DNA of 64,000 nt from an uncultured Prevotellaceae bacterium (GTDB lineage: Bacteria > Bacteroidota > Bacteroidia > Bacteroidales > Bacteroidaceae), in contig ONKX01000001.1 of assembly GCA_900318555.1 (NCBI GenBank), positions 1 through 64,000 on the forward strand, given 5' to 3'. Made by a program: the position numbers and the translations under genes. The notes beneath the pieces were generated by a model, which saw only the letters and a list, made by a program, of their open reading frames with translations, had not been told where the DNA came from and made no database searches. Shown here one piece after another: positions 23,621-31,968 of the stretch. The stretch's first letter is position 1. Every line of letters starts with the position of its first letter.

Positions 23621-24217
23621 TTACTCTTCCTCATCATCATATTTCACGACGGGAAGGATGGTTTTATACATTCGTAATGTTTCCTTGTTAGGATTTGGTT
23701 CTTCAGCTGCGACGAAATCACATTTGTCGTAGAAACCAACGGCACTGTTGGCTCCACGACTATAGGCCTCGACCGTAAGAAACTGGCAACCTGCCATATT
23801 GAATCGGGAGTCAATGGCGCGTTGGGCGATGGCCTCTATCACATACTCACCAATGCCCAGATGGCGCTTATCCTTTCTGACGGCAAGATAGGTGATTTCT
23901 ATAGCAGGGTAGCTGGACTTGGCCCAGAATGTTTCCTGATAGTTGAAATCTATATCTGGTTTAGGGAAGATACCCATCTGCAACTCTTCCTTGTCGCTGA
24001 TATCCAATTCCAGTTTATCGCAGCCAAGAGCAACTATTGCAACAATCTCGTCGGACTCTTTGACAGCATATACAACACAATAATGATAGTCTATACACCA
24101 CTGAAGGTTTGAATGTATGAAGCGATCCATGACATCCAAACCACAATTAAATTCATCGAGCAACGTTGTGTCGTCAACGCGTTCGAAATGTAGGCGAAAC
24201 TTATTCCCAGACGGCAT
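23621..24217 (-). CDS. GNAT acetyltransferase, TacT-toxin-like
   Basis: 198 residues of the GNAT fold. The N-terminal FNCGLDVMDRFIHS resembles the FDCG..xLxxFL signature of TacT-type toxins, which acetylate aminoacyl-tRNA. The acetyl-CoA loop is KRHLGIGEYVI (RxxGxG), preceded by the strand AIEITYLAV. It begins inside the last codons of a 54-residue gene (17-nt overlap). TacT partners are normally ribbon-helix-helix proteins of about 90 residues; the partner here is different. The function could also be an ordinary metabolite acetyltransferase. A 41-bp repeated element follows 6 nt after the stop. Confidence 0.8.
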   Translation of the reverse strand: MPSGNKFRLHFERVDDTTLLDEFNCGLDVMDRFIHSNLQWCIDYHYCVVYAVKESDEIVAIVALGCDKLELDISDKEELQMGIFPKPDIDFNYQETFWAKSSYPAIEITYLAVRKDKRHLGIGEYVIEAIAQRAIDSRFNMAGCQFLTVEAYSRGANSAVGFYDKCDFVAAEEPNPNKETLRMYKTILPVVKYDDEEE

Positions 24218-24365
24218 CGAAACGAGCTAATACTTGACGGGAACGACGGAGGCGACGCTTGTCGGCATCGTTCAGCTTTTTGCTGGTCACCCTACGTACA
24301 GCATCGCGAATTTCCTCTGCGAACTTGCCTTCCACGGGCTTGTGTGGTGTGTCTATTCCTAACAT
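24201..24365 (-). CDS. 54-residue basic protein upstream of the TacT-like gene, possible antitoxin
   Basis: ATG at 24365, TAA at 24201-24203. The product begins MLGIDTPHKPVEGKFAEEIR, and continues DAVRRVTSKKLNDADKRRLR before a short helix ending AVWE. It is very basic, probably helical, and resembles no family I know. Its 3' end overlaps the acetyltransferase start by 17 nt, and a well-formed promoter lies at 24395-24426. Small size, basic charge, first position and overlap are typical of antitoxins; the assignment is inference. Confidence 0.65.
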   Translation of the reverse strand: MLGIDTPHKPVEGKFAEEIRDAVRRVTSKKLNDADKRRLRRSRQVLARFDAVWE

Positions 24366-24394
24366 AATTCTATCGTTTACTAATTATTCCGCTG

Positions 24395-24426
24395 CAAATA
24401 TAGATAAAAAATTCGAAAGTTCCAAA
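24395..24426 (-). promoter_or_regulatory. Promoter of the 54-residue protein/acetyltransferase cassette
   Basis: Minus-strand TATATTTG (24395-24402), a 20-nt spacer and TTTG (24423-24426), both consensus boxes. Confidence 0.8.
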
Positions 24427-24582
24427 TTATTAGACGAAAAAGCAACTATTGTTGCGACATGGCAAAGCAAAAGCTGAGAATTCTTGTGAAGTTACGGAAA
24501 AAAAACTAAAAAAACTGGGGTTATGGCTTGGAGTTAGGAGAAATTTTGTAATTTTGCAACGGAAATAATAAAATAAGGACAA

Positions 24583-25335
24583 ATGCACGCAAGCGACAGC
24601 ATCGTTATCATACCCACGTATAACGAGAAGGAGAACATCGAGAAGATAATCCGGGCCGTGTTCGGACTGGAGAAATGTTTCCATATTCTGGTGATTGACG
24701 ACGGGTCTCCTGACGGTACAGCTGCTATCGTGAAGGGAATGATGGCGCAGGAGGAGTTCAGCGACCGGCTTTTTATCCTTGAGCGTAGTGGCAAGCTGGG
24801 CTTGGGTACGGCCTACATCACTGGATTCAAGTGGGCATTGGAACGCGACTATGGCTATATCTTCGAGATGGATGCTGACTTCAGTCACGACCCCAATGAC
24901 TTGCCCCGCTTGTATTCCGCTTGTGCTGATGAGGGTTACGACGTGGCCATTGGTTCGCGCTATGTCAGTGGTGTGAACGTGGTGAACTGGCCTATTGGTC
25001 GCGTGCTGATGAGCTATTTTGCCTCGAAGTATGTGCGAGTGGTTACTGGTTTCAAGGTTCACGACACTACTGCGGGCTTCAAGTGCTATAAACGTCGCGT
25101 GCTAAAGACCATCGAACTGGACAAGATTCGCTTCAAGGGCTATGGTTTCCAGATTGAGATGAAGTTTACAGCCTATAAGATTGGCTTTAAGATTAAGGAG
25201 GTTCCCGTCATCTTTGTCAATCGTCGTGAGGGTGTCTCGAAGATGTCAGGTGGCATCTTTGGCGAGGCATTCTTTGGTGTCATGCGTCTGCGCTGGGATG
25301 GCTGGACGCGGAAGTATCCTGAGATACGCGATTAG
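24583..25335 (+). CDS. Polyprenol-phosphate mannosyltransferase-like GT2 enzyme
   Basis: 250 residues, a soluble GT2 glycosyltransferase of the dolichol-phosphate mannose synthase / Ppm type. Motifs: IIPTYNEKENIE at the N-terminus, VIDDGSPDGTA, the metal-binding EMDADFSHDP (near residue 97), and the C-terminal RREGVSKMSGG. It moves a sugar from a nucleotide donor to a polyprenyl phosphate at the inner membrane face, supplying later glycosylation. -7 box TAATTTTG at 24549-24556. The stop codon is the first unit of a TTAGCGATTAG repeat tract. Confidence 0.9.
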   Translation: MHASDSIVIIPTYNEKENIEKIIRAVFGLEKCFHILVIDDGSPDGTAAIVKGMMAQEEFSDRLFILERSGKLGLGTAYITGFKWALERDYGYIFEMDADFSHDPNDLPRLYSACADEGYDVAIGSRYVSGVNVVNWPIGRVLMSYFASKYVRVVTGFKVHDTTAGFKCYKRRVLKTIELDKIRFKGYGFQIEMKFTAYKIGFKIKEVPVIFVNRREGVSKMSGGIFGEAFFGVMRLRWDGWTRKYPEIRD

Positions 25336-25380
25336 CGGTTAGCGATTAGCCATTAGCTATTAGCCAACAGCCAACAGCCC
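25329..25380. repeat. TTAGCGGTTAGCGATTAGC and GCCAACAGCCAACAGCC repeat between convergent genes
   Basis: GCGATTAGCGGTTAGCGATT is followed by AGCCATTAGCTATTAGCC and AACAGCCAACAGCCC. The tract includes the stop codon of the glycosyltransferase and ends at the stop of the plsC-like gene. The same two unit types, in the same order on the coding strand of the sigma factor, form the in-frame linker at 7121-7190; the GGCTGTTGGC half also forms the signal peptide at 4561-4596. Confidence 0.85.
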
Positions 25381-26142
25381 TTACTGATCCGGATTATCCA
25401 CAAATCCCTGGTATTCAGGAGCTAAGGCCGACATCACCGAGTCGTAGGCCTGATTCATTGTGGCCTGGACATTTTGTGCGCCCTGCCCAATGGGATAGAC
25501 GGGCTGATGGATGGTCAGCGACAGGGGATGCCACGTGGCAAAATGCCAGTCCTTCATGCGAGGCATCACGTCGAACGAACCATTGATGGTCAGTGGCACA
25601 ACGGGCAGTTGCAGTTCGTCAGCCAATGCGAAGGCACCTTTCTTGAACGCGCCCATGTGGCCTGTAAACGAGCGGGCACCCTCAGGAAACACCACCACAC
25701 TACAATTGCCAGTCTCCAGAATATGACGTGCAGCCTCGTAGGTATGACGCACCTTCCCCACCCCACGCTTGTCGACCATAATCTGGTGAGACTTCTGGCA
25801 GGCATAACCCACGAAGGGAATCTTGTTGATCTGGTACTTCATCATCCACTTGAAGTTACGACCCAGGAAGCCGTAAATCAGGAAGATGTCGAACGCGCCC
25901 TGATGGTTGGAAACAAAGACATACGACTGGTTGGGCTCCAGGTGTTCACGACCCTCGACCTTGACAGGCAACAGGAACACACGCGTGATGGTTCGCGCCC
26001 ACCAGCGACCAGGGTAATAGCCCCAATAGTGACCATCACCCAACGTACATCCTACGCCCACCAGGAATGCAGTCCAGATGGTCATTACAATGGTGACGGG
26101 AATGGCAATAAAAACCTGATAAATGCAATATAGAATCTTCAT
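25381..26142 (-). CDS. plsC: 1-acyl-sn-glycerol-3-phosphate acyltransferase (PlsC family)
   Basis: 253 residues from the ATG at 26142, which lies right after the stop of the upstream phosphoesterase. An N-terminal membrane helix (about 5-30) is followed by the acyltransferase motifs NHQGAFD (the NHxxxxD block, near residue 80), the VDKRG block, FPEGARS (near 152) and VPLTINGS. It makes phosphatidic acid from lysophosphatidic acid at the inner membrane. It is the last gene of an operon with a phosphoesterase, pyrC and a DUF4369-like lipoprotein. Confidence 0.92.
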   Translation of the reverse strand: MKILYCIYQVFIAIPVTIVMTIWTAFLVGVGCTLGDGHYWGYYPGRWWARTITRVFLLPVKVEGREHLEPNQSYVFVSNHQGAFDIFLIYGFLGRNFKWMMKYQINKIPFVGYACQKSHQIMVDKRGVGKVRHTYEAARHILETGNCSVVVFPEGARSFTGHMGAFKKGAFALADELQLPVVPLTINGSFDVMPRMKDWHFATWHPLSLTIHQPVYPIGQGAQNVQATMNQAYDSVMSALAPEYQGFVDNPDQ

Positions 26143-26143
26143 A

Positions 26144-27106
26144 TCAATTCTTACTTCTAAGTGTGATGACCGCAATCTCGCCAGGGAGACCTAAGCGGAA
26201 AGGAATGAGTGCGCCCAATCCTGTAGACACAAAAATGCCACGATTACCCTCATAGGTCCAGCCTCCCCATTCGTCGTATGAGAGTGCAGCCGGTGACCAG
26301 CCAAAGACTTCGAACTGTCCGCCGTGGGTATGTCCGCTCAACGTCAGCTGAGCCTTACACTCAGGCAGAATTTTCTCTCGCCAACAGGTTGGGTCGTGCT
26401 GAAGCATTACGACAAAGGCATTGTCACGGATGCCCGCCAATGTCTTCTTGACATCACCCTTGCGAGGCATGCGTTTCACCTTGCCCCAGTTCTCCATACC
26501 GGCAATGACGATGGAGTCAGAATCGCGACGAATAATTGTACGCTCGTTGAGCAACAGGCGCCATCCAAACTGCCGTTCTGTCTGTTCTGTCTGGCTGACA
26601 AGACGGGCTTTGGTAGCTTCGTCGCAGTCAAGATAGGTGGGATAGTCGTGATTACCCATAATGCTATAGACACCATCCTTGGCATGCAGTTGCTTGAGCA
26701 ATGCCGTATGCTCCTGCAATTCGTCGGGATGCAGATTCTCCAAATCGCCTGTAAAGACTATCACGTCAGGCTTGAGCGCGTTGATGCTGTCAATGGCACG
26801 TTGCATCATGCCCTCAGGACTATTTGACTGCGAACCCACATGGGCATCGCTGAACTGCACTATGCGATAACCGTCGAAAGCCTTGGGCAGGTCGGCAGAG
26901 GTGAAGGTGTAACGATGCACCTCAAACGACTGGAAGACCACGAAATGGCCATAGAGCACCAATGCCCAAATAATTAATGTACACGCGAGGGCACCTTTCT
27001 TCCAATGCCTGCGTGGCATGAGCCAACGGCATAAGAGTGAAAGCACGAAGGGAACAACGATGAGTCCCATCAGAAAGAAAAAAGGAATGGCATAGCGGGC
27101 TATCAT
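26144..27106 (-). CDS. Membrane-anchored metallophosphoesterase (YkuE-like)
   Basis: 320 residues. Two membrane helices at the N-terminus (about 7-27 and 38-56) are followed by a calcineurin-type phosphoesterase domain: FSDAHVG, TGDLENLH, GNHDYPTY, LQHDPTCW and SGHTHGGQ carry the two-metal ligands. Relatives act on phosphate esters at the membrane, such as lipid A precursors; the substrate cannot be read here. Its start overlaps the pyrC stop by 4 nt and plsC follows without a gap. Confidence 0.88.
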   Translation of the reverse strand: MIARYAIPFFFLMGLIVVPFVLSLLCRWLMPRRHWKKGALACTLIIWALVLYGHFVVFQSFEVHRYTFTSADLPKAFDGYRIVQFSDAHVGSQSNSPEGMMQRAIDSINALKPDVIVFTGDLENLHPDELQEHTALLKQLHAKDGVYSIMGNHDYPTYLDCDEATKARLVSQTEQTERQFGWRLLLNERTIIRRDSDSIVIAGMENWGKVKRMPRKGDVKKTLAGIRDNAFVVMLQHDPTCWREKILPECKAQLTLSGHTHGGQFEVFGWSPAALSYDEWGGWTYEGNRGIFVSTGLGALIPFRLGLPGEIAVITLRSKN

Positions 27107-28446
27107 AACTCGGAATGATTAAAACGGATTTCTTCTCCAACAATATGAGTATTCACTTGTCCGTCGGCATAGACAGAGTGACCATTACACAAAGTACGCT
27201 CTACCTTCCAATTGAAGGTATGGTCCTCCATCGGACTCCATTTACACTTGCTTTCTATAAGGTCTTTCGTAACTGTCCAAGGCGACTTAGGACGAACGAT
27301 GGTGATATCAGCGCGATAACCCTTACGAAGGAAGCCACGCTGACGGACACCAAACAATCGGGCTGGATTGTGACACATCAGCTCTACCAGCCGTTCTATC
27401 GTCAGCACACCGGCATCCACCAGTTCCAACATGGTGACCAGCGAGAACTGAATCATCGGCATTCCCGAGGCAGCCTTCACGCATCCGCCCTGCTTCTGTT
27501 CCAGCAGATGGGGAGCATGGTCGGTAGCAACCACGGCAATACGTCCGTCGTTCAAGGCTTCACGCAACATAAACTGGTCGACGGGAGTCTTGATAGAGGG
27601 GTTCACCTTGATTTGTGCTCCAAGGCGCTCGTGGTCGAGCTGGGTGAAATAAAGATGGCCCACGCAAGCCTCAGCGGTAATGTTTGTGGCGACTGAATCG
27701 CGACACGCCATGAAGAGCTCAAGCTCTTCGGCGGTAGAGACATGGGCAACGTGTAGGCGGGTGCCATATTTCTTGGCCAGTTCTACAGCCTTGCGAGAAG
27801 ATGACAGACAGGCCTCCTCACTACGAATCAAGGCGTGCAAGCCAACCTGAGGGTCATCACCCCAAGCCTTCTTCGCCTCCTCCATATTGCGGTTGATGAT
27901 ATCTGTATCCTCACAATGCGCCATCAAGGGCAGCTTGCAGGTCTTGAAGATACGCTCCAACACCTCCTGTCTGTCAACCAGCATATTGCCCGTCGATGAA
28001 CCCATAAACAATTTCACACCAGGAATGCGCTCAACAGGCAACTGGGCAAAACTGTCGCAATTGTCGTTGGTAGCACCAAAAAAGAACGAATAGTTGACGT
28101 GGCTTTTCTCACGGGCCAAGGAGAATTTCTCTTCCAGTGCCTCCAGCGTGGTTGTCTGAGGCACGCAGTTGGGCATATCGAAATAACTTGTCACACCACC
28201 TGCAGCAGCAGCACGGCTCTCTGTGTCAATATCTGCCTTTGCTGTCAGTCCTGGCTCACGGAAATGTACGTGGTCGTCTATCACGCCTGGTAACACGTAA
28301 CAGCCCGAGGCATCAATCGTCTCATCAAACGATGCCTCGGGCTGTTGTTTGGTAATCTCAATAATGTTGCCGTCCTCAATGACGATAAAACCGTCTGAGG
28401 TTCGTCCTTCGTTGACGATATGTCCTCCCTTTATCAGCAATCTCAT
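27103..28446 (-). CDS. pyrC: Dihydroorotase
   Basis: 447 residues, a class I-type (amidohydrolase) dihydroorotase. It closes carbamoyl-aspartate to dihydroorotate in pyrimidine synthesis. The metal site shows DDHVHFREPG (the HxH pair near residue 60), GGVTSYFDMPNC, the His stretches AHCED and LHVAHVST, and the final aspartate in VVATDHAPH. The lysine bridge normally found near residue 100 was not checked residue by residue. It overlaps both neighbours by 4 nt, so it is deep within an operon. Confidence 0.95.
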   Translation of the reverse strand: MRLLIKGGHIVNEGRTSDGFIVIEDGNIIEITKQQPEASFDETIDASGCYVLPGVIDDHVHFREPGLTAKADIDTESRAAAAGGVTSYFDMPNCVPQTTTLEALEEKFSLAREKSHVNYSFFFGATNDNCDSFAQLPVERIPGVKLFMGSSTGNMLVDRQEVLERIFKTCKLPLMAHCEDTDIINRNMEEAKKAWGDDPQVGLHALIRSEEACLSSSRKAVELAKKYGTRLHVAHVSTAEELELFMACRDSVATNITAEACVGHLYFTQLDHERLGAQIKVNPSIKTPVDQFMLREALNDGRIAVVATDHAPHLLEQKQGGCVKAASGMPMIQFSLVTMLELVDAGVLTIERLVELMCHNPARLFGVRQRGFLRKGYRADITIVRPKSPWTVTKDLIESKCKWSPMEDHTFNWKVERTLCNGHSVYADGQVNTHIVGEEIRFNHSEL

Positions 28447-29252
28447 GGTTTAGGAACGTTGGTCAACGGAGCAGGAGTCTGAGGGATCAAAGAGTCTGTG
28501 GGCAACTGCGCTGGAGCTTGTGCTTGTACTGGTGCTGCTCCTGCTGGTTCTTTCAGACCGTTCATACGCTCTTCGTTTTCCTGGGCAGTTGCATAGTATT
28601 CCCTCACGAAACGGTCTTTCTTGAACGTATCCGTAGCCTTCGACATGATATACTCTATCTGAGGGGTAAGTATGGGGAAACGATACTGGCTGACAATCAT
28701 CCTGAATACGCCAGGACCAAGTACATTATCGAAGTTATCCTCAATGAATTTCGTCACAAGGTCGTCTTCCTCGGCAGTAATCCGTGCAGCTTCAGCATTC
28801 AACTGCACTGCAATAGTATCCTCGTCAATACCCTCCAGAATCATCTGGTTCTGCTTATGACCCAGCTCGTTCATCTGATTGATCAGCTGGTTGTGCTTAT
28901 CCAAAAACTTATAGAGGCTGTCGTTCAACGGTGTTCCACCCACGCTGGGACCAGCAGGGCCTATCTTCACCTGAATGTCACCCTCTTCCAAAACGACAGG
29001 CAACAAGACCTCTTCGTCCATAAAGAGGTCAGCCACACGAACAGTATCCAACAATCCGGCAAAATGGAACTCACCATGTACGACGTCACAGGAGTCAATA
29101 TTACGGACTTCGCCCGACTTCAGGGCTTTCAGATAGAGTTTGCTCCCATCAAGGGCAGACAATGATGATGAGCCAGTGACATTATAAGAACTGGCACATG
29201 AGGTAAGCAAAGCTACCATGAGGGACGCGTATAGAATCTTGTTCATAGACAA
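28443..29252 (-). CDS. DUF4369-like lipoprotein
   Basis: 269 residues. The signal peptide ends in the lipobox LLTSC (Cys near 19). Residues 25-115 form a beta domain like DUF4369 (LYLKALKSGEVRNIDSCDV, GEFHFAG), and the rest is helical, ending in a Pro/Ala/Gln-rich tail. The thioredoxin domain that often follows DUF4369 is absent. It is the first gene of the operon with pyrC; promoter at 29285-29292. The start may be Met1 or Met3. Its role is unknown. Confidence 0.8.
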   Translation of the reverse strand: MSMNKILYASLMVALLTSCASSYNVTGSSSLSALDGSKLYLKALKSGEVRNIDSCDVVHGEFHFAGLLDTVRVADLFMDEEVLLPVVLEEGDIQVKIGPAGPSVGGTPLNDSLYKFLDKHNQLINQMNELGHKQNQMILEGIDEDTIAVQLNAEAARITAEEDDLVTKFIEDNFDNVLGPGVFRMIVSQYRFPILTPQIEYIMSKATDTFKKDRFVREYYATAQENEERMNGLKEPAGAAPVQAQAPAQLPTDSLIPQTPAPLTNVPKP

Positions 29253-29284
29253 TCGATAACGTTCTTTTATTTTGAAATCGAATG

Positions 29285-29292
29285 CAAATGTA
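29285..29292 (-). promoter_or_regulatory. -7 box for the DUF4369/pyrC/phosphoesterase/plsC operon
   Basis: Minus-strand TACATTTG 33 nt upstream of the lipoprotein start. The -33 box is not clear. Confidence 0.55.
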
Positions 29293-29347
29293 CAATGTTC
29301 TCGCGAAATAAGGAAAAATATTTGCTCATTTTAAAACATTTGAGCAA

Positions 29348-29752
29348 TTATTTAGCATTTTTTGCGTCTTTCTCCAGTTCGTTGGCTATTCTGTGGCCAG
29401 CATAGAGTTGCAATATGGCTGCCACCAACAACACTACAATCCAGTTGTTGTGTACATATTTTATATAGGAAAGATACTGGATGCCCAGAAAGTTTCCCTC
29501 GTTGGCAAACATCAATAAAGCTGCCACAAGAAACAACACATCGCTAATGATCAGGATGCGACGCAGACGGCGAATCACGAAATTGCGACCCTCATAACGC
29601 TGGCGCAACTGCATGGCCACAAACAATACGGAACCTGGGGCAAACACATAGGGCGCCCAAGACTGCAGAAACAGGCTCGCACCAGAACCTACGACCATCA
29701 GCAGTCCACCCAACAGCAGAAGGGCCGACTCCACGTTACTCAGCTGTCGCAT
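29348..29752 (-). CDS. Small four-helix membrane protein
   Basis: 134 residues with four hydrophobic segments (about 8-26, 33-46, 66-83 and 103-120) and a basic loop (RQRYEGRNFVIRRLRR). I know of no named family. It starts inside the last 17 nt of the FtsB-like gene, so they share a transcript. A link to cell division is only positional. Confidence 0.65.
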   Translation of the reverse strand: MRQLSNVESALLLLGGLLMVVGSGASLFLQSWAPYVFAPGSVLFVAMQLRQRYEGRNFVIRRLRRILIISDVLFLVAALLMFANEGNFLGIQYLSYIKYVHNNWIVVLLVAAILQLYAGHRIANELEKDAKNAK

Positions 29753-30074
29753 TCTGTTCCTCCTCCAGATCGTCGCTGAGCACGAAGATGTCCTCGTCGT
29801 CAGTCTTCATGAAATAACGCTCACGGGCTATCTTCTCAATAGCCTTCGGATTGCTGTCCAGTTCACGTATCCGAGCCTGATTCTTCTTGTTCAGGTTGTC
29901 GTACTTCTCTATCTCGCCCTCCAGTTCGCTGATACGTTGCGTGTTACGCATGTGATGCCATACGCTATTCTCGTCAACAAAACCTATCAGCACCACCGCC
30001 AAAACGGTTACCAAGACGTACTTCAATCCTGGGACATGCCAGATACGTAGTAGCAAAGATTTCATCTTCTTCAT
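29736..30074 (-). CDS. FtsB/DivIC-type septum formation initiator
   Basis: 112 residues from the ATG at 30074 (30065 is possible). A longer frame to 30155 would cross the -7 box TAATTTTG at 30096-30103. One membrane helix (about 18-35) is followed by a coiled coil (RISELEGEIEKYDNLNKKNQ) and the family ending ARERYFMKTDDEDIF. FtsB joins FtsQ and FtsL in the divisome. It stands back to back with dnaX, with a TTTTCAC repeat between the promoters. Confidence 0.9.
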   Translation of the reverse strand: MKKMKSLLLRIWHVPGLKYVLVTVLAVVLIGFVDENSVWHHMRNTQRISELEGEIEKYDNLNKKNQARIRELDSNPKAIEKIARERYFMKTDDEDIFVLSDDLEEEQNATAE

Positions 30075-30140
30075 ACCAATTTCACTTTTCGCTTGCAAAA
30101 TTACAAAATAATTAGCAAAATATATCATCGCGGAAGCAAA

Positions 30141-30186
30141 TTTTTCACTTTTCACTTTTCACTTTTCACTAATTTTTGTACCTTTG
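30141..30186 (+). promoter_or_regulatory. Heptamer repeat running into the dnaX promoter
   Basis: Four copies of the heptamer TTTTCAC (30141-30170) end 9 nt before the -7 box TACCTTTG (30179-30186). No TTTG is found at the -33 position, which falls inside the repeat; a change in copy number would alter the sequence at -33. Confidence 0.7.
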
Positions 30187-30207
30187 CAGTCACAATCATG
30201 TAAAAAT

Positions 30208-31968
30208 ATGGAAGAATATATTGTTTCGGCCCGTAAATATCGCCCTGTCACCTTCGACACAGTGGTAGGACAACAGGCGCTGACAACCACGCTGAAGAAT
30301 GCCGTGAAGAGCGGAAAGTTGGCTCATGCCTACCTCTTCTGCGGACCACGTGGCGTGGGTAAGACCACCTGTGCACGCATCTTTGCGAAGGCCATCAACT
30401 GTATGTCGCCCACGGAAAACGGTGAGGCTTGTGGACAGTGTGAAAGCTGTCAGGCATTCAACGAACAACGCTCGTTTAACATCTTTGAGCTCGATGCTGC
30501 ATCCAACAATAGCGTGGAGCACATCAAGACGCTGATGGAGCAGACGCGCATCCCGCCGCAGGTAGGCAAGTACAAGGTTTTCATCATTGACGAGGTACAC
30601 ATGCTGTCGACAGCAGCTTTCAATGCCTTCCTGAAAACGTTGGAAGAACCACCCGCACATGTCATCTTCATCCTCGCTACAACGGAGAAGCATAAGATTC
30701 TGCCAACCATCCTGAGTCGCTGTCAGATTTACGATTTCGAGCGTATGACCGTCCGAAACACTATCGACCATCTGAAGTCGGTGGCTGAAAAGGAGGGCAT
30801 CACCTACGAAGAAGAAGCACTGGCTGTGATTGCTGAAAAGGCAGATGGCGGTATGCGTGATGCGCTCTCCATCTTCGACCAGGCAGCCTCATTCTGTCAG
30901 GGCAACATCACGTATCAGAAAGTGATTGAGGACTTGAACGTGCTCGATTCGGAGAACTACTTCCAGATTATCGACCTCTCTATTATTAATAAGGTGGCAG
31001 ACATCATGGTGCTGCTCAACCAGATTATCAACAAGGGTTTCGATGGTGGACTGCTCGTTCAGGGACTGGCCAAGCATGTGCGCAATGTGTTGATGGCGAA
31101 GGACCCACAGACATTGCCTCTGTTGGAAGTCAGCGACCAACAGCGCGAACGTTATCAGGCACAGGCCAAGAAGTGCCCCACCCCGTTCCTCTATAAGGCG
31201 TTGCAACTGATGAACCAGTGCGACATCAACTACCGACAGTCGTCGAACAAACGCCTGTTGGTGGAACTGACGCTCATCGAGATAGCGCAGATCACCCAAC
31301 CTGAGGATGCGCCTGGCAGTGGGCGTAAGCCCAGAAGATTAAAATCCCTGTTTAAGCAACTGATTCAGCAGTCTCAGCCCAAGACCACAGCCCCGCAGGT
31401 AGCTGTGGCTGAACCTGCTGCATCAACCCCAACAAGAGCCACCCAATCAACAACCCCTACCCGACCAGCTCAACCTAACCCACGCGCCCCCAAGCTCAAG
31501 AGTAGCATCAGTCTTTCTTGGGGAAATATGCGCCAAAAGATGAATGGTGGCAAAACCAGTCTTCCTACCGACAGCCCTCAGGATAATGGTGATGCCGAGA
31601 ACAATCAACCTTTTACCCCTGAGGAGCTTCAGATTGAGTGGTTGTCCATGTGTAACCGCATGCCCCAGCACCTGAGTGGTGTGGCTACACGCATGAAGAA
31701 CATGAATCCTGTCATTACGGAATTCCCTGCCCTGGAGGTCGTAGTGGAAAACCAACTGGCAATGGAACAAATGGAGCAGATAAAGGGCAGTATTGTCAAT
31801 ACGCTGAAACGTGACCTCCACAACCAGGGCATCACGCTCACCATGCGCGTGGCTGAGCACAAAAAAGGCGAACGCATCCTCACGCGTCGCGAACAATACG
31901 AACTGATGGAGAAAGAAAATCCCTCAGTAGCTAAACTGAGGGAAATATTCGATTTGAATCTGGCTTAG
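30208..31968 (+). CDS. dnaX: DNA polymerase III subunit gamma/tau
   Basis: 586 residues from the ATG at 30208; a TTG at 30184 lies inside the promoter. AAA+ clamp-loader ATPase: Walker A GPRGVGKTT near residue 46, a zinc knuckle with four cysteines (about 65-85), the Walker B-like FIIDEVHMLS and the SRC sensor. Domain III follows to about residue 360. A Pro/Thr/Gln-rich linker (about 390-440) leads to a C-terminal region as in tau. No slippery frameshift site was seen. It ends 4 nt into the convergent asnA. Confidence 0.95.
   Translation: MEEYIVSARKYRPVTFDTVVGQQALTTTLKNAVKSGKLAHAYLFCGPRGVGKTTCARIFAKAINCMSPTENGEACGQCESCQAFNEQRSFNIFELDAASNNSVEHIKTLMEQTRIPPQVGKYKVFIIDEVHMLSTAAFNAFLKTLEEPPAHVIFILATTEKHKILPTILSRCQIYDFERMTVRNTIDHLKSVAEKEGITYEEEALAVIAEKADGGMRDALSIFDQAASFCQGNITYQKVIEDLNVLDSENYFQIIDLSIINKVADIMVLLNQIINKGFDGGLLVQGLAKHVRNVLMAKDPQTLPLLEVSDQQRERYQAQAKKCPTPFLYKALQLMNQCDINYRQSSNKRLLVELTLIEIAQITQPEDAPGSGRKPRRLKSLFKQLIQQSQPKTTAPQVAVAEPAASTPTRATQSTTPTRPAQPNPRAPKLKSSISLSWGNMRQKMNGGKTSLPTDSPQDNGDAENNQPFTPEELQIEWLSMCNRMPQHLSGVATRMKNMNPVITEFPALEVVVENQLAMEQMEQIKGSIVNTLKRDLHNQGITLTMRVAEHKKGERILTRREQYELMEKENPSVAKLREIFDLNLA

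Noticed and set aside
30900..31560. Programmed frameshift producing a short DnaX form
   Set aside because: No A-AAA-AAG type slippery heptamer with a following hairpin was seen in the expected part of the gene.
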